Below, piece after piece: positions 1 through 7,067 of a DNA stretch of 15,728 nucleotides. Numbering within the stretch: position 1 is the first letter of the stretch; each line of letters opens with the position of its first letter. The stretch comes from SKW197 sp049970095 (GTDB lineage: Archaea > Thermoplasmatota > Thermoplasmata > Lutacidiplasmatales > SKW197), in contig JBMFNP010000043.1 of NCBI GenBank assembly GCA_049970095.1, positions 1 through 15,728 on the forward strand, given 5' to 3'. Below the pieces are notes generated by a model. It had not been told where the DNA came from, searched no databases, and saw only the letters and a list, made by a program, of their open reading frames with translations. The translations under genes were made by a program, and so were the position numbers.

Positions 1-54
1 ACACGGGTTGTTTTTGCGGTTTTAGGGGGTTTAAACGCAAATTCATTCCTCTAA

Positions 55-103
55 TTGTCGGGGATCTATAATAATGTTTCTCCCACGCATGGATCCCCGA
101 CAA
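55..103. repeat. Perfect 12-bp inverted repeat with 25-nt loop
   Basis: The arm TTGTCGGGGATC at 55-66 is exactly reverse-complementary to GATCCCCGACAA at 92-103, with 25 nt between them. The element sits past the end of the cas operon, beyond the solitary CRISPR repeat and the T7 run. It could be an RNA stem-loop at the 3' end of a longer cas transcript, the ends of a very small mobile element, or a protein-binding site. No U-run directly follows the stem on the minus strand, so a simple intrinsic terminator is not obvious. The inverted symmetry is certain; the function is unknown. Confidence 0.7.
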
Positions 104-108
104 CATAC

Positions 109-116
109 AAAAAAAC
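109..116 (-). terminator. Oligo-T run, possible cas operon terminator
   Basis: On the minus strand there is a run of seven T (plus-strand A at 109-115), about 42 nt past the cas2 stop codon and 13 nt past the solitary CRISPR repeat. Archaeal RNA polymerase commonly terminates at oligo-T tracts without needing a hairpin, so this is the best terminator candidate for the operon that ends with cas2. Only the T-run is seen; termination is inferred. Confidence 0.4.
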
Positions 117-128
117 TCAGCCCGTAGC

Positions 129-157
129 CTTTCAATCCTCCATTGTCCTGCTTGAAC
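129..157 (-). CRISPR. Solitary CRISPR repeat abutting cas2 (no array in window)
   Basis: Read on the minus strand, the 29-nt unit begins GTTCAAGCAGGAC and ends GGAGGATTGAAAG. It closely resembles euryarchaeal repeats of the Archaeoglobus and Methanothermobacter kind, which end in ATTGAAA(G/C), the segment that becomes the 8-nt crRNA 5' handle. Its first G is also the last base of the cas2 TAG stop codon. No second copy exists between 1 and 128, where one would be expected after a normal spacer. It is therefore an orphan or relict repeat, or the edge of an array lost by deletion. The handle orientation points leftward, so any spacer would lie at 128 and below. There is no room for a leader, because cas2 occupies the upstream side. 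Confidence 0.65.
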
Positions 158-420
158 TAAACAATTATGTCAATATTTGCCTTTTCCTTTCCTATAGTTT
201 GCACCTTCATTGCATCCGCACTTCTAAGGATGTAAATCCGCACAGAATCGGTGCTTTCCTCTATGAGTTCTCTTAATCCGCTTTCCAGACGCATGAACTG
301 AGAATCTGTTAACTCACCCTCAAACACTGAATTCTGCACCCAGTTTAAGAAACATCTTAGAAAATTGCACACCTTGGACACTCTTTTCACATCCACATCA
401 TACACAATAATCACATACAT
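157..420 (-). CDS. cas2: CRISPR-associated endonuclease Cas2 (adaptation)
   Basis: Cas2 forms the core of the Cas1-Cas2 integrase that inserts new spacers. The 87-residue protein starts MYVIIVYDVDVKRV, the typical first beta strand with the conserved Asp (D8 in YDV), and its length matches the family. A longer in-frame reading to 489 would add 23 residues lying inside cas1. It is rejected because the family N-terminus is exactly at the ATG at 418-420, and a GGTGGT ribosome binding site sits 5 nt before that ATG. The gap to the cas1 stop is 2 nt, so the two are translationally coupled. It is the last gene of the operon. Its TAG stop shares one base with a CRISPR repeat, which is unusual. Confidence 0.93.
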   Translation of the reverse strand: MYVIIVYDVDVKRVSKVCNFLRCFLNWVQNSVFEGELTDSQFMRLESGLRELIEESTDSVRIYILRSADAMKVQTIGKEKANIDIIV

Positions 421-422
421 TT

Positions 423-1502
423 CTACCACCATATTACAAAAGGTTCGTATTCTTTCACACCCAGGAAATGTTTGCAGAGTTTTAGGCACTCTAAGTAAAT
501 CAATCTTTCATATGTGACATTTCTTCCGAGTTCCCTGTGCTTTATTGTGCTCCTTAGGCGCTCTTCAAAATCTCTAATAAATTTCTCTCTGCCAGACTTA
601 GAGAGGAGACAGCTGTTCAATTCTTTCAGAAAATCATTTTCTGTGAGTTCACATTTATTCACAAGTTTAAATATTGTTCTGTCCACAACGAACGGCTTGA
701 ATATTTCTGAAAGGTCAAGGGCAAGAGAAAATCTTCGCTCTGCTGGAGTATGGAGAAAAGAAATTGTCTGATCCAGTTGTGTATGATATATTGCATTGAT
801 TGTATGTGTGTAGAGCAAGGAGTTTCCAAAACTTATCATCGCATTCAGAGGATTATCTGGTGGATGCTTTGTCCTTCCTTCAAACTGAAAAGTCTCTCTG
901 AGAATTTTCTGGAATGTTGAGTAGTAGATATTTCTGATTGTTCCTTCAATTGCCATTATTTCGCTCACATCATTGTATGTATCCAGATTCGCAATGTGAT
1001 TTTTTATGCTGATTATTTCCTCGTTCAGATTTTTTCCCTCATTCTGATAGTATTCAAGATTTCGGAGAATATTTTTTGCTGCACCCTCCACAAATTTCTT
1101 TGCAAGTTTCAGACGCAATAATCCATTGAGATGATGCGCTGCCTGGCGGATGTGCATCTCACCAGATAGAAGAGATTCTGCTGGAAATAGTGTGCTTTCA
1201 TATTGTCCATAATAGCCAAAGAAATGCACTGGGATTTTTTGCTTGCTGAGAAATGAAATCACACCCGAGGTGACAGAAACTCTTCCATAAGCAAAAATCG
1301 CACCTATTTGTTCCACTGGCAAAACTCTTTTTTCATATTCTGGTTTTTCAGAAAGATCTTCTGTTTCTACAGTATGCTCATCCCCCTCCAGCTCTGCAGT
1401 GAAAGGGCTCTGAGAGTTTTCATCTCTGGCGTAAATGAAGTACACTGTATTTTCTTTCCTTATCAGTTTTCCATTCCTAAGGATATAGTAGTTCTGCATC
1501 AT
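423..1502 (-). CDS. cas1: CRISPR-associated endonuclease Cas1 (integrase)
   Basis: Cas1 is the catalytic subunit of the spacer integrase. Counting from the chosen ATG (359 residues), the N-terminal beta domain reads MMQNYYILRNGKLIRKENTV. The alpha-helical domain carries the metal-binding triad: E186 in MAIEGTIRN, H251 in ISFLHTP and D263 in LALDLSEIFKP. All three are present, so it should be active. The longest ORF begins with TTG at 1517 inside cas4; I prefer the ATG at 1500-1502 because it lies 2 nt after the cas4 stop, has a GGGTGT site upstream and fits the family start. Between the first strands and the LPVEQIGAIF strand there is an acidic insert of roughly 25 residues compared with shorter Cas1 proteins. 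The next ATG, one codon on, is equally possible. Confidence 0.95.
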   Translation of the reverse strand: MMQNYYILRNGKLIRKENTVYFIYARDENSQSPFTAELEGDEHTVETEDLSEKPEYEKRVLPVEQIGAIFAYGRVSVTSGVISFLSKQKIPVHFFGYYGQYESTLFPAESLLSGEMHIRQAAHHLNGLLRLKLAKKFVEGAAKNILRNLEYYQNEGKNLNEEIISIKNHIANLDTYNDVSEIMAIEGTIRNIYYSTFQKILRETFQFEGRTKHPPDNPLNAMISFGNSLLYTHTINAIYHTQLDQTISFLHTPAERRFSLALDLSEIFKPFVVDRTIFKLVNKCELTENDFLKELNSCLLSKSGREKFIRDFEERLRSTIKHRELGRNVTYERLIYLECLKLCKHFLGVKEYEPFVIWW

Positions 1503-1504
1503 GC

Positions 1505-2071
1505 TTACACCCAGCAAAACTCAAAATATGCACAGTGGCGGCAGTAGGGCTTGTATTCTGGTTTTGGTACTTTTTCCAAAGAAATTATTTTGTTAATTTC
1601 TTTAAGAATATTTTCAATCTCTCTTTCCTTTTCTGCGGTGAGCACAACCTCTGTCCGCTTTTTTTCTAATGGGTATGTAAGGACTCCTTTAATTTTAGCA
1701 ATCCCTTTAATATTTTTCAGATACCATAGATAATATAAAATCTGATAGTAATGTAAATTATCAAATTTACTTGATTTTTTTATTTCAAAAACAAGTAATT
1801 CCTCTTTCCGTTTTACAAAATCCACCGAGATTTTATTATCAATCAAAACATTTTTAGTCTTGATTCGGTTGAATACATCACTTTCTATAACCTTTCCAAT
1901 TGTTACCACATCTGATTCCTGCTCCATTGTAATATAGTGGGAAAAAAGCCACAGTTGTGTTTTACAATGAAAATAATAATTTACCTTTACTCCTCCAACT
2001 AACATCTCCGGCTCTATTGCAATTTTTTCCTCAGAGATTTGAGAAGAAGTTTTTTGCTCCAGATATCCCAT
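1505..2071 (-). CDS. cas4: CRISPR-associated exonuclease Cas4 (RecB-like, Fe-S)
   Basis: Cas4 trims pre-spacers and helps select PAM-bearing fragments for Cas1-Cas2. The 188-residue protein has the family layout: N-terminal VNYYFHCKTQLWLF with C36; the PD-(D/E)xK nuclease core with D84 (SVDFV), E96 and K98 (FEIKKS); and a C-terminal cysteine cluster C177, C180, C186 (YCRHCAYFEFC). The four cysteines should hold a 4Fe-4S cluster. In the first nuclease motif, many relatives have a His (pattern GKxIHE); here the aligned position is Glu63 (IGKVIESDVF), a possible change at a metal ligand. The start overlaps cas8 by 41 nt. GGGAAG lies about 5 nt before this ATG, though Met23 (2003-2005), just past the cas8 stop, is an alternative. 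The gene is very AT-rich. Confidence 0.9.
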   Translation of the reverse strand: MGYLEQKTSSQISEEKIAIEPEMLVGGVKVNYYFHCKTQLWLFSHYITMEQESDVVTIGKVIESDVFNRIKTKNVLIDNKISVDFVKRKEELLVFEIKKSSKFDNLHYYQILYYLWYLKNIKGIAKIKGVLTYPLEKKRTEVVLTAEKEREIENILKEINKIISLEKVPKPEYKPYCRHCAYFEFCWV

Positions 2072-3017
2072 AAATCTTCCCTTTTTTCTTCAGTTCGTAA
2101 TTGCACTTCATAGTAACTAATTTCTCTAAAAGCTCGCCATAAATGTGATTATATTTAAATAAATAAAACACTAGTTTTTCTCTCTCTTTACCTGCAACTT
2201 CTCTCTCGTCTTTAACGACGAGAACGAGAGAATTAAGAAATTCAATTAACTTTATTGAGGGGTCAAGCCACTTTACAATCTCTATAACCCTGGGAAAACT
2301 GTAGAAAATTCCTTTTTGTTCTCTCCCAAAGAGTATCAATGTGGTTTGGTCACTCCATCCAAGCCTAGAAAGATATCTCTGGTGGAGTAATTTCTGCCAT
2401 GTAGCCATTTCTTTTTCTTCTTTCTGTTTTTCATCCTCCTCTATTTTTCTAAACAAAAAGCCCAGTAAACAGAGAGAACAATACATCGGCTCAGATGTGC
2501 GCGCATCTACCTTTAGATTTTCCCTTAATGGAGAAATATCGCTCTTTTCTTTCGCTATAACCCTTGATGTTACCATTGTTTGCCAAAACCATCTCCTTCC
2601 AGCATCGGATACATAATCAAGATTGATAAGGTAATTCCCGAATTTTACCGAAGAATATGTCAGATAAATTACATGCCAGATATCCTCTTTTGAAGGCGCA
2701 TTCTCTCCATCTAACCATAGATTAGGTGCCACAATCACTGTTGGCCATGTAAAAGATGAAAGTCCCTTTTGTATGCTCTCGTCTACAATGCACTCTAAAA
2801 ATGAGACAAATTTATCTCTTTGAGCATTTTTATCATTTTCTTTCAGTATTTGCTGATAAATATCCCACCTTTCTTTTGAAGATCCATCCTTTGGCTCTTT
2901 TTTTGGTATCAAATTAGGATATCCACGCGCAATCCCTAATAGATATTCTATCTCCACAATGTAGTTCCCACTCTCGTCTTTCCATTTTATGAACTCTTTA
3001 AATTTTTCTTTCCACAT
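2031..3017 (-). CDS. cas8a: Cas8a-like large subunit of the type I effector complex
   Basis: Probable large subunit of Cascade, which in type I systems recognises the PAM and recruits Cas3. I assign it mainly by position: it follows cas3 and precedes cas4-cas1-cas2, the place occupied by cas8a2 (Csa4/Csx9) in subtype I-A loci. The length (328 residues) also fits that small Cas8 group. Sequence features are few: a central CSLC pair (C180, C183, inside MYCSLCLLGFLF), which may be half a zinc site, then a charged stretch EEDEKQKEEKE, and a Lys-rich C-terminus. The longest ORF starts with GTG at 3026, overlapping the cas3 stop. The ATG at 3015-3017 is better, because GAGGTGAT stands 4 nt upstream. 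Cas8 proteins diverge strongly, so a profile search would be needed for certainty. Confidence 0.7.
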   Translation of the reverse strand: MWKEKFKEFIKWKDESGNYIVEIEYLLGIARGYPNLIPKKEPKDGSSKERWDIYQQILKENDKNAQRDKFVSFLECIVDESIQKGLSSFTWPTVIVAPNLWLDGENAPSKEDIWHVIYLTYSSVKFGNYLINLDYVSDAGRRWFWQTMVTSRVIAKEKSDISPLRENLKVDARTSEPMYCSLCLLGFLFRKIEEDEKQKEEKEMATWQKLLHQRYLSRLGWSDQTTLILFGREQKGIFYSFPRVIEIVKWLDPSIKLIEFLNSLVLVVKDEREVAGKEREKLVFYLFKYNHIYGELLEKLVTMKCNYELKKKGKIYGISGAKNFFSNL

Positions 3018-3021
3018 TTCT

Positions 3022-3029
3022 ATCACCTC
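3022..3029 (-). promoter_or_regulatory. Ribosome binding site deciding the cas8 start
   Basis: GAGGTGAT on the minus strand lies 4 nt before the ATG at 3015-3017. It overlaps the cas3 stop codon and contains the upstream GTG that the longest ORF would use as its start. This makes the ATG the likely start and couples cas8 translation to cas3. Confidence 0.6.
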
Positions 3030-5155
3030 AGGATATTATTACTTATCAATTTTTGATTCACAAATCCATAATTTGGATGGTAAATGAAATCCCCAGCCTT
3101 TTCTATTACCGGTAATCCCATTTTCTTAACTTCTGAAGAATACACGGAATAGACAGGTGCAGGTACTGCATAACCTTTTAATTTTGCAATTATACCCTCC
3201 ACATCCTCCCCTATCTCAAATTTCCTACAAAGCACCTCTATTTCTTCCCTCATCCTTACTCCTTCTTCCGTTGGGTATATTAGCGGTCCTGAGGGGATAA
3301 TTAATGTAGTAAAACTCTCACGATATGACACAATTTTTTTCACCTCATCCTCTGTGAGATCTAAACTGAAAAAGTATCCAGTTTTTGTCTCATTCTCAAA
3401 CATTGTCTCCATTCTTAACTCTTTCTCAGCCTTTGATATGCCATCTGAAATTCTCTCTGCGGTATATATTTCGTTTAATTTCTCAAAGAGCTGGTACTCG
3501 TTTTTCAATTCACCAATCTCATTTAACATTGTTTTTGCGGAATCCAGTTCTTCCTTTTCATAGGGATAATACTTTTCATTCTTTATTTCTGGTTCAAAAA
3601 CATAAACATTAGTTCCGTCCACACTTTTTTCATATCTGTTTACCCGCCCACATCTTTGTATAAGTGAAGGGATAGGTGCTAACTCTGTGTATAGTTTGTC
3701 ATAGGATATGTCTAATGAAACTTCACATACCTGGGTAGATACAAAAACATGCGGCTGCTTGAATTCACTCAATTTTTCTTCAATCTCTTTTCTTGACTTG
3801 TATGTAAATCTGGCATGCAAAATCACTGAGTCTACACCTTTCATCTCTTCAATCTTCTTTTTTACCTTTACAGCAGTCTCTACAGTATTGCATAACACAA
3901 GCACTCTATGACTTTTTCCTTTTTCCACAATCTCCTGTATGACATTATCATCTGTAATTGGACTATCTCGATACTCAATATTTATTCTGCAAATATCTTT
4001 CAGGAGATTTGCTTTATCTAGGAAAGATTTTTCATCTGCTTTTATCTCCAATCTTTCTTCAATAACTTTTTTTAATCCGTCAGGCAAGGTCGCAGACATA
4101 AAAAGAATATGAAAGTTATAAATCTCTTGAAATTTTCCTAAAAAGTGAAGTAGCAAATACATCATTCTGTTATTTAATAGATGAATCTCATCTAAAATTA
4201 TTGCTGAATTCCTAAATAGTGGTCTTTTCATGTGGTATGTTCCGATTTGAAGAAAAGATAGAAGAAATTGGTCAACAGATGTTATCATGTAGGGTTTGAG
4301 AAAATGTTTACTCCAGAATAGTTTTCGCGTTGCATCTATTTTCTCTATATTTTTCTCTTCTATCTCAAAGTCATAGAAATAAAAATATTTCTCTATTTTA
4401 TCACCGAATATCCTTGTAAACTTGTCATAAAGATTGTTTATTGCTGTTATTGTCGGAAACATAAAGAATCCCTTATTTATGTTTTTATTTACAAAGTAAA
4501 ATGGAGACGCCATTGTTTTTCCCCAGCCAGTAGGCGCTCTTAAAAACCCAACTTTCCCAAGACGCATGATATTTTCTTGCTCTTTTCTTCTTTTTTCGTC
4601 CCCTAAGAGTTTTTCAAAATTTGATAACTCAATATCTGGTTTCTCAGGAAGAAAACTAGAATCACCAGAAGCAGACAAACAATCTGCAAGCTTAAAAAAA
4701 CCATATGCATCTGCAAGCATGACTCTCTCTTCAAACGGAAAACTTTTGAAAAACCACTGTCTGAGTGGACCTTCAAGGGTAGAGAAAGAGTCACCAAGCT
4801 TTTTGAATTTTTCAAACCCCGGCTGGGGGCTCAATCTGCTATGATGTTTTAATATCAGGAGAGCGATTAAAAAATCTTCTTGGTTAAGACTTTGTTTATT
4901 ATCTAGATATCTTTCTGCAGATTTATCTGAGTGAGTAATCCTGTTCTCTATGTTCCATTGCCACTCGTGGTGCAATTTACCGTCATCATGGTGGTCTATC
5001 ACTTCTCTAATAATCTTATAGATGCTCTCATTTCTTATTTCATAAAATTCAATAAACCTCTCAAAAATTCTCCTTACTTCATCTATATGACGATAAAGAC
5101 ACTTATTTGGATGGCTCTCTTTTTTGAATGGATCATCCCATATTATATTATCCAT
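3023..5155 (-). CDS. cas3: Cas3, fused HD nuclease and DExH helicase
   Basis: Cas3 is recruited to target-bound Cascade and unwinds and degrades DNA. All signatures are visible in 710 residues. The N-terminal HD nuclease has H23 (YRHIDEV), the H56-D57 pair in HHDDGK, H104-H105 (LKHHSRL) and D158 (KLADCLSA). The superfamily 2 helicase has a Walker A APTGWGKT (207-214), DEIH (322-325), SATLP (354-358) and QRCGRVNR (500-507). Both activities should be intact. The ATG at 5153-5155 has GGTGAT a few nt upstream and overlaps the cas5 end by 13 nt. The surrounding order is that of subtype I-A, where helicase and HD domain are usually separate genes, so a single fused protein here is atypical. The gene is clearly AT-rich. 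Confidence 0.95.
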   Translation of the reverse strand: MDNIIWDDPFKKESHPNKCLYRHIDEVRRIFERFIEFYEIRNESIYKIIREVIDHHDDGKLHHEWQWNIENRITHSDKSAERYLDNKQSLNQEDFLIALLILKHHSRLSPQPGFEKFKKLGDSFSTLEGPLRQWFFKSFPFEERVMLADAYGFFKLADCLSASGDSSFLPEKPDIELSNFEKLLGDEKRRKEQENIMRLGKVGFLRAPTGWGKTMASPFYFVNKNINKGFFMFPTITAINNLYDKFTRIFGDKIEKYFYFYDFEIEEKNIEKIDATRKLFWSKHFLKPYMITSVDQFLLSFLQIGTYHMKRPLFRNSAIILDEIHLLNNRMMYLLLHFLGKFQEIYNFHILFMSATLPDGLKKVIEERLEIKADEKSFLDKANLLKDICRINIEYRDSPITDDNVIQEIVEKGKSHRVLVLCNTVETAVKVKKKIEEMKGVDSVILHARFTYKSRKEIEEKLSEFKQPHVFVSTQVCEVSLDISYDKLYTELAPIPSLIQRCGRVNRYEKSVDGTNVYVFEPEIKNEKYYPYEKEELDSAKTMLNEIGELKNEYQLFEKLNEIYTAERISDGISKAEKELRMETMFENETKTGYFFSLDLTEDEVKKIVSYRESFTTLIIPSGPLIYPTEEGVRMREEIEVLCRKFEIGEDVEGIIAKLKGYAVPAPVYSVYSSEVKKMGLPVIEKAGDFIYHPNYGFVNQKLISNNILR

Positions 5156-5826
5156 TCGCCTATCACCTTAAAGCGATTTAATGGATATAAGGCAATATTC
5201 TTACCATTTGTTTCAACTGTATTTATCTTAAATTCCTCTCGGATTTCAACAGAACCGTCCAATATAAATGTAAAATTTTCATCACAACCTTGAAGATTAT
5301 GCATTACTGGCAGGATCTGAAATCTACTACCCTCGTTGATTTTGTGTATCCAGCTCGTTGGTACATAGTTAGAAATCAGTTGATGCTGAGCTATATCTTT
5401 TTCTCCAACAATTTCCCAGTTCCTAACAAAAAAATCATTCTGGCCACCAAAAGGCAGGTACTCTATGTGGTCCTTTAAATCTGCTCCTAACCTCTCGATG
5501 AATTTTTCCTCTCCCCCAATCACTATATAATACTCTGGCTCATTGAGGATTGATATTCTCTCAACACCTCTCACTTTCTTCCCGAAGAGTAAATAGGTGG
5601 CATTTTCCAGATTTTCACTTAACCTTTTAATATCCACCAATCCAGCACCAAACAGACAATTCAAAAATTTCTCACTAGCATCTCTTCTATTGAGTCCCAG
5701 CATACTGCCAAACATTCCGGCAACAGATGTAGGCAGGGGTATGGGATATGATAACCTGCTAGTTTTTGTATAATGCACCTTAAAAAACGCCTCAAAAAAA
5801 GAAATTTTCAGCACAAGCGCTTTCAT
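5143..5826 (-). CDS. cas5: Cas5, crRNA 5'-handle binding subunit
   Basis: Cas5 caps the 5' handle of crRNA in the type I effector complex. The 227-residue protein opens with the RAMP-fold N-terminal region typical of Cas5: a first strand KALVLKISFFEAFFKVHYTK, then RLSYPIPLPTSVAGMFGSML, corresponding to the family pattern of a Tyr-Pro-Pro segment followed by a small-residue helix. The rest is less conserved. The ATG at 5824-5826 is 6 nt after the cas7 stop, with GTGAT upstream, and the 3' end overlaps cas3 by 13 nt. It follows cas7 directly, as in nearly all type I operons. Subtype label (5a or 5t) cannot be settled by eye. Confidence 0.87.
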   Translation of the reverse strand: MKALVLKISFFEAFFKVHYTKTSRLSYPIPLPTSVAGMFGSMLGLNRRDASEKFLNCLFGAGLVDIKRLSENLENATYLLFGKKVRGVERISILNEPEYYIVIGGEEKFIERLGADLKDHIEYLPFGGQNDFFVRNWEIVGEKDIAQHQLISNYVPTSWIHKINEGSRFQILPVMHNLQGCDENFTFILDGSVEIREEFKINTVETNGKNIALYPLNRFKVIGEWII

Positions 5827-5832
5827 AGTATA

Positions 5833-6714
5833 TCACAGGAAGTCTGCAATAGCATCTATTATCTCCTTGACTGAAGCCTTTACAATGCCCTCAGGAAGTT
5901 TCTCAATCTTCCCAGTGTAATCTATGAATCTCAATCTAGCACCGCTGTTTTTGATTTCATCTCTCTTTGTCAGCATCTCTAACATATTTAAGGACACCAT
6001 ACTGTTTTCAAAATCGTAATCAAGATACTGGTAGATTGGTAGCGGACCTTTCTCTGACAAACAAACGAGTCCAGCAATGTACTCCGGAATATTCAACGAG
6101 TTTGTTCGTCTGGGCAATACATAGGTAGGCGCAAGGAGAACCTCTGAGAAAGATGTAATTCGCTTCTTTCTTTCATCTGGCTCTACAATGTCCTTTCCAT
6201 TCTCCGGGTTCTTTCCTATATAATCATACATTATACAGTTCAATCTACCTACAAATTCCGCAACTTCTACTTCAAATGGAACAGGGTTCTCTTCCTTCGG
6301 TGTTGCAGAAGCCCGAGGAAATCTCGCAGCAAATTCAGCCTTAACTGGCGTATCTCTCAATGCTTTGAAATATGAAAATGCTACAGGTGCCTGCCGCTTA
6401 TCTGCAGTTTCTCCTCTTCCTTTAGTCTTCATATACCCAAATAAGTCATTATCTATATATTTTGCAGGGTCGCCAGTATCAGCCAATCTAAGTGCTTCTT
6501 GGCCCGGGTTCTCTACAAAAGGATCAATCTCAAACCCCTTATCCTTTAGTGCCTGCCGTATGGAGTACTTTACCGCCCTCGCAGAAACGAAGGGTAGAAC
6601 CTCTCCGCCAGAAGAATACATTTTTTTCACAGTCACTCTTGTGCCAATCACTTCGTCCGCATTTACATTTCCAGATATTTTTCCGAGTATTGAAATCTGA
6701 ACTACTTTACTCAT
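5833..6714 (-). CDS. cas7: Cas7, backbone subunit (DevR/Cst2-like) of Cascade
   Basis: Cas7 polymerises along the crRNA spacer and forms the backbone of the effector. From the preferred ATG it has 293 residues. The N-terminal RAMP strand VVQISILGKISGNVNADE is followed by GGEVLPFVSARAVKYSIRQA (36-55), the segment that in this family reads like yPyVSgqA, and by DLFGYM (90-95), which I associate with the DevR/Cst2 branch seen in many I-B systems. A later VLPRRTNSLNIPEY region fits the thumb. The longest ORF begins with GTG at 6723, inside the upstream gene's stop region. The ATG at 6712-6714 is chosen because GGAGGTGA precedes it by 5 nt. Local base composition is richer in G+C than in cas3 or cas8. 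Confidence 0.9.
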   Translation of the reverse strand: MSKVVQISILGKISGNVNADEVIGTRVTVKKMYSSGGEVLPFVSARAVKYSIRQALKDKGFEIDPFVENPGQEALRLADTGDPAKYIDNDLFGYMKTKGRGETADKRQAPVAFSYFKALRDTPVKAEFAARFPRASATPKEENPVPFEVEVAEFVGRLNCIMYDYIGKNPENGKDIVEPDERKKRITSFSEVLLAPTYVLPRRTNSLNIPEYIAGLVCLSEKGPLPIYQYLDYDFENSMVSLNMLEMLTKRDEIKNSGARLRFIDYTGKIEKLPEGIVKASVKEIIDAIADFL

Positions 6715-6719
6715 CTCCT

Positions 6720-6727
6720 TCACCTCC
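6720..6727 (-). promoter_or_regulatory. Ribosome binding site deciding the cas7 start
   Basis: GGAGGTGA on the minus strand is a near-perfect anti-16S match, 5 nt before the ATG at 6712-6714. It encodes the last Arg codon and the TGA stop of the upstream small-subunit gene, so cas7 translation is probably coupled to that gene. It also covers the GTG that would be the longer start. Confidence 0.65.
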
Positions 6728-7046
6728 GCCTTCTTTCTTTGGTGCTTAGTGCATTCAAAAAACCTGACAAAATTGCAGATTTAAGGTAATAAAAAGAATC
6801 TCCCTGCCATTCTCCCTCAAATATCTTACGATTTAAACTTACATCTGCCTGGATATTAACATTCGTTTTGTATTCCGTTAATCTCTCTGATAACTTTCCG
6901 AGAAATCTACCAGGTGTTTCTTCTGAGCGGATATCAAATATCAGCCTTTTTAGAAGATCTATTCCTTTCTTTTCTTCGTATTTCTCATTTTCTAAGATCC
7001 TCATCCCTGTTTCATGTGCCCACTGAAAGAATACTTCATACGACAT
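6720..7046 (-). CDS. csa5: Csa5-like small subunit (Cas11) of the type I effector
   Basis: A 108-residue, mainly helical, charged protein between cas6 and cas7. In subtype I-A loci this slot holds csa5, the small subunit that lines the inner face of Cascade and stabilises the R-loop. Supporting pieces are a central EETPGRFLGKLSERLTEY helix and a C-terminal SFYYLKSAILSGFLNAL helix ending in a basic ERRRR tail. Both are compatible with Csa5, but the family is weakly conserved and I rely largely on size and position. The ATG has GAGGT upstream at a normal distance and follows the cas6 stop by 21 nt. The stop overlaps the cas7 ribosome binding site. An unrelated small Cas protein is possible. Confidence 0.6.
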   Translation of the reverse strand: MSYEVFFQWAHETGMRILENEKYEEKKGIDLLKRLIFDIRSEETPGRFLGKLSERLTEYKTNVNIQADVSLNRKIFEGEWQGDSFYYLKSAILSGFLNALSTKERRRR

Positions 7047-7067
7047 GAATTACCTCAAATCACACCA

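Noticed and set aside
13..41. Weak stem TTTGCG with CGCAAA near the left edge
   Set aside because: Only a short imperfect stem with a bulge, in AT-rich sequence, and no context to support a function.
1..156. tRNA or other structured RNA gene, or a full CRISPR array
   Set aside because: No cloverleaf features are seen and only one repeat is present; the plus-strand open frame at 55-276 runs antisense into cas2 and has no coding support.
421..489. N-terminal extension of Cas2 into cas1
   Set aside because: Cas2 proteins begin at the MYVIIVYDV strand; the extension lies in another frame of cas1 and has no family counterpart.
2003..2005. Met23 as the Cas4 start, to avoid the 41-nt overlap with cas8
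   Set aside because: Possible, but the first ATG has a GGGAAG site at reasonable spacing, whereas the GGAG before Met23 directly abuts the codon.
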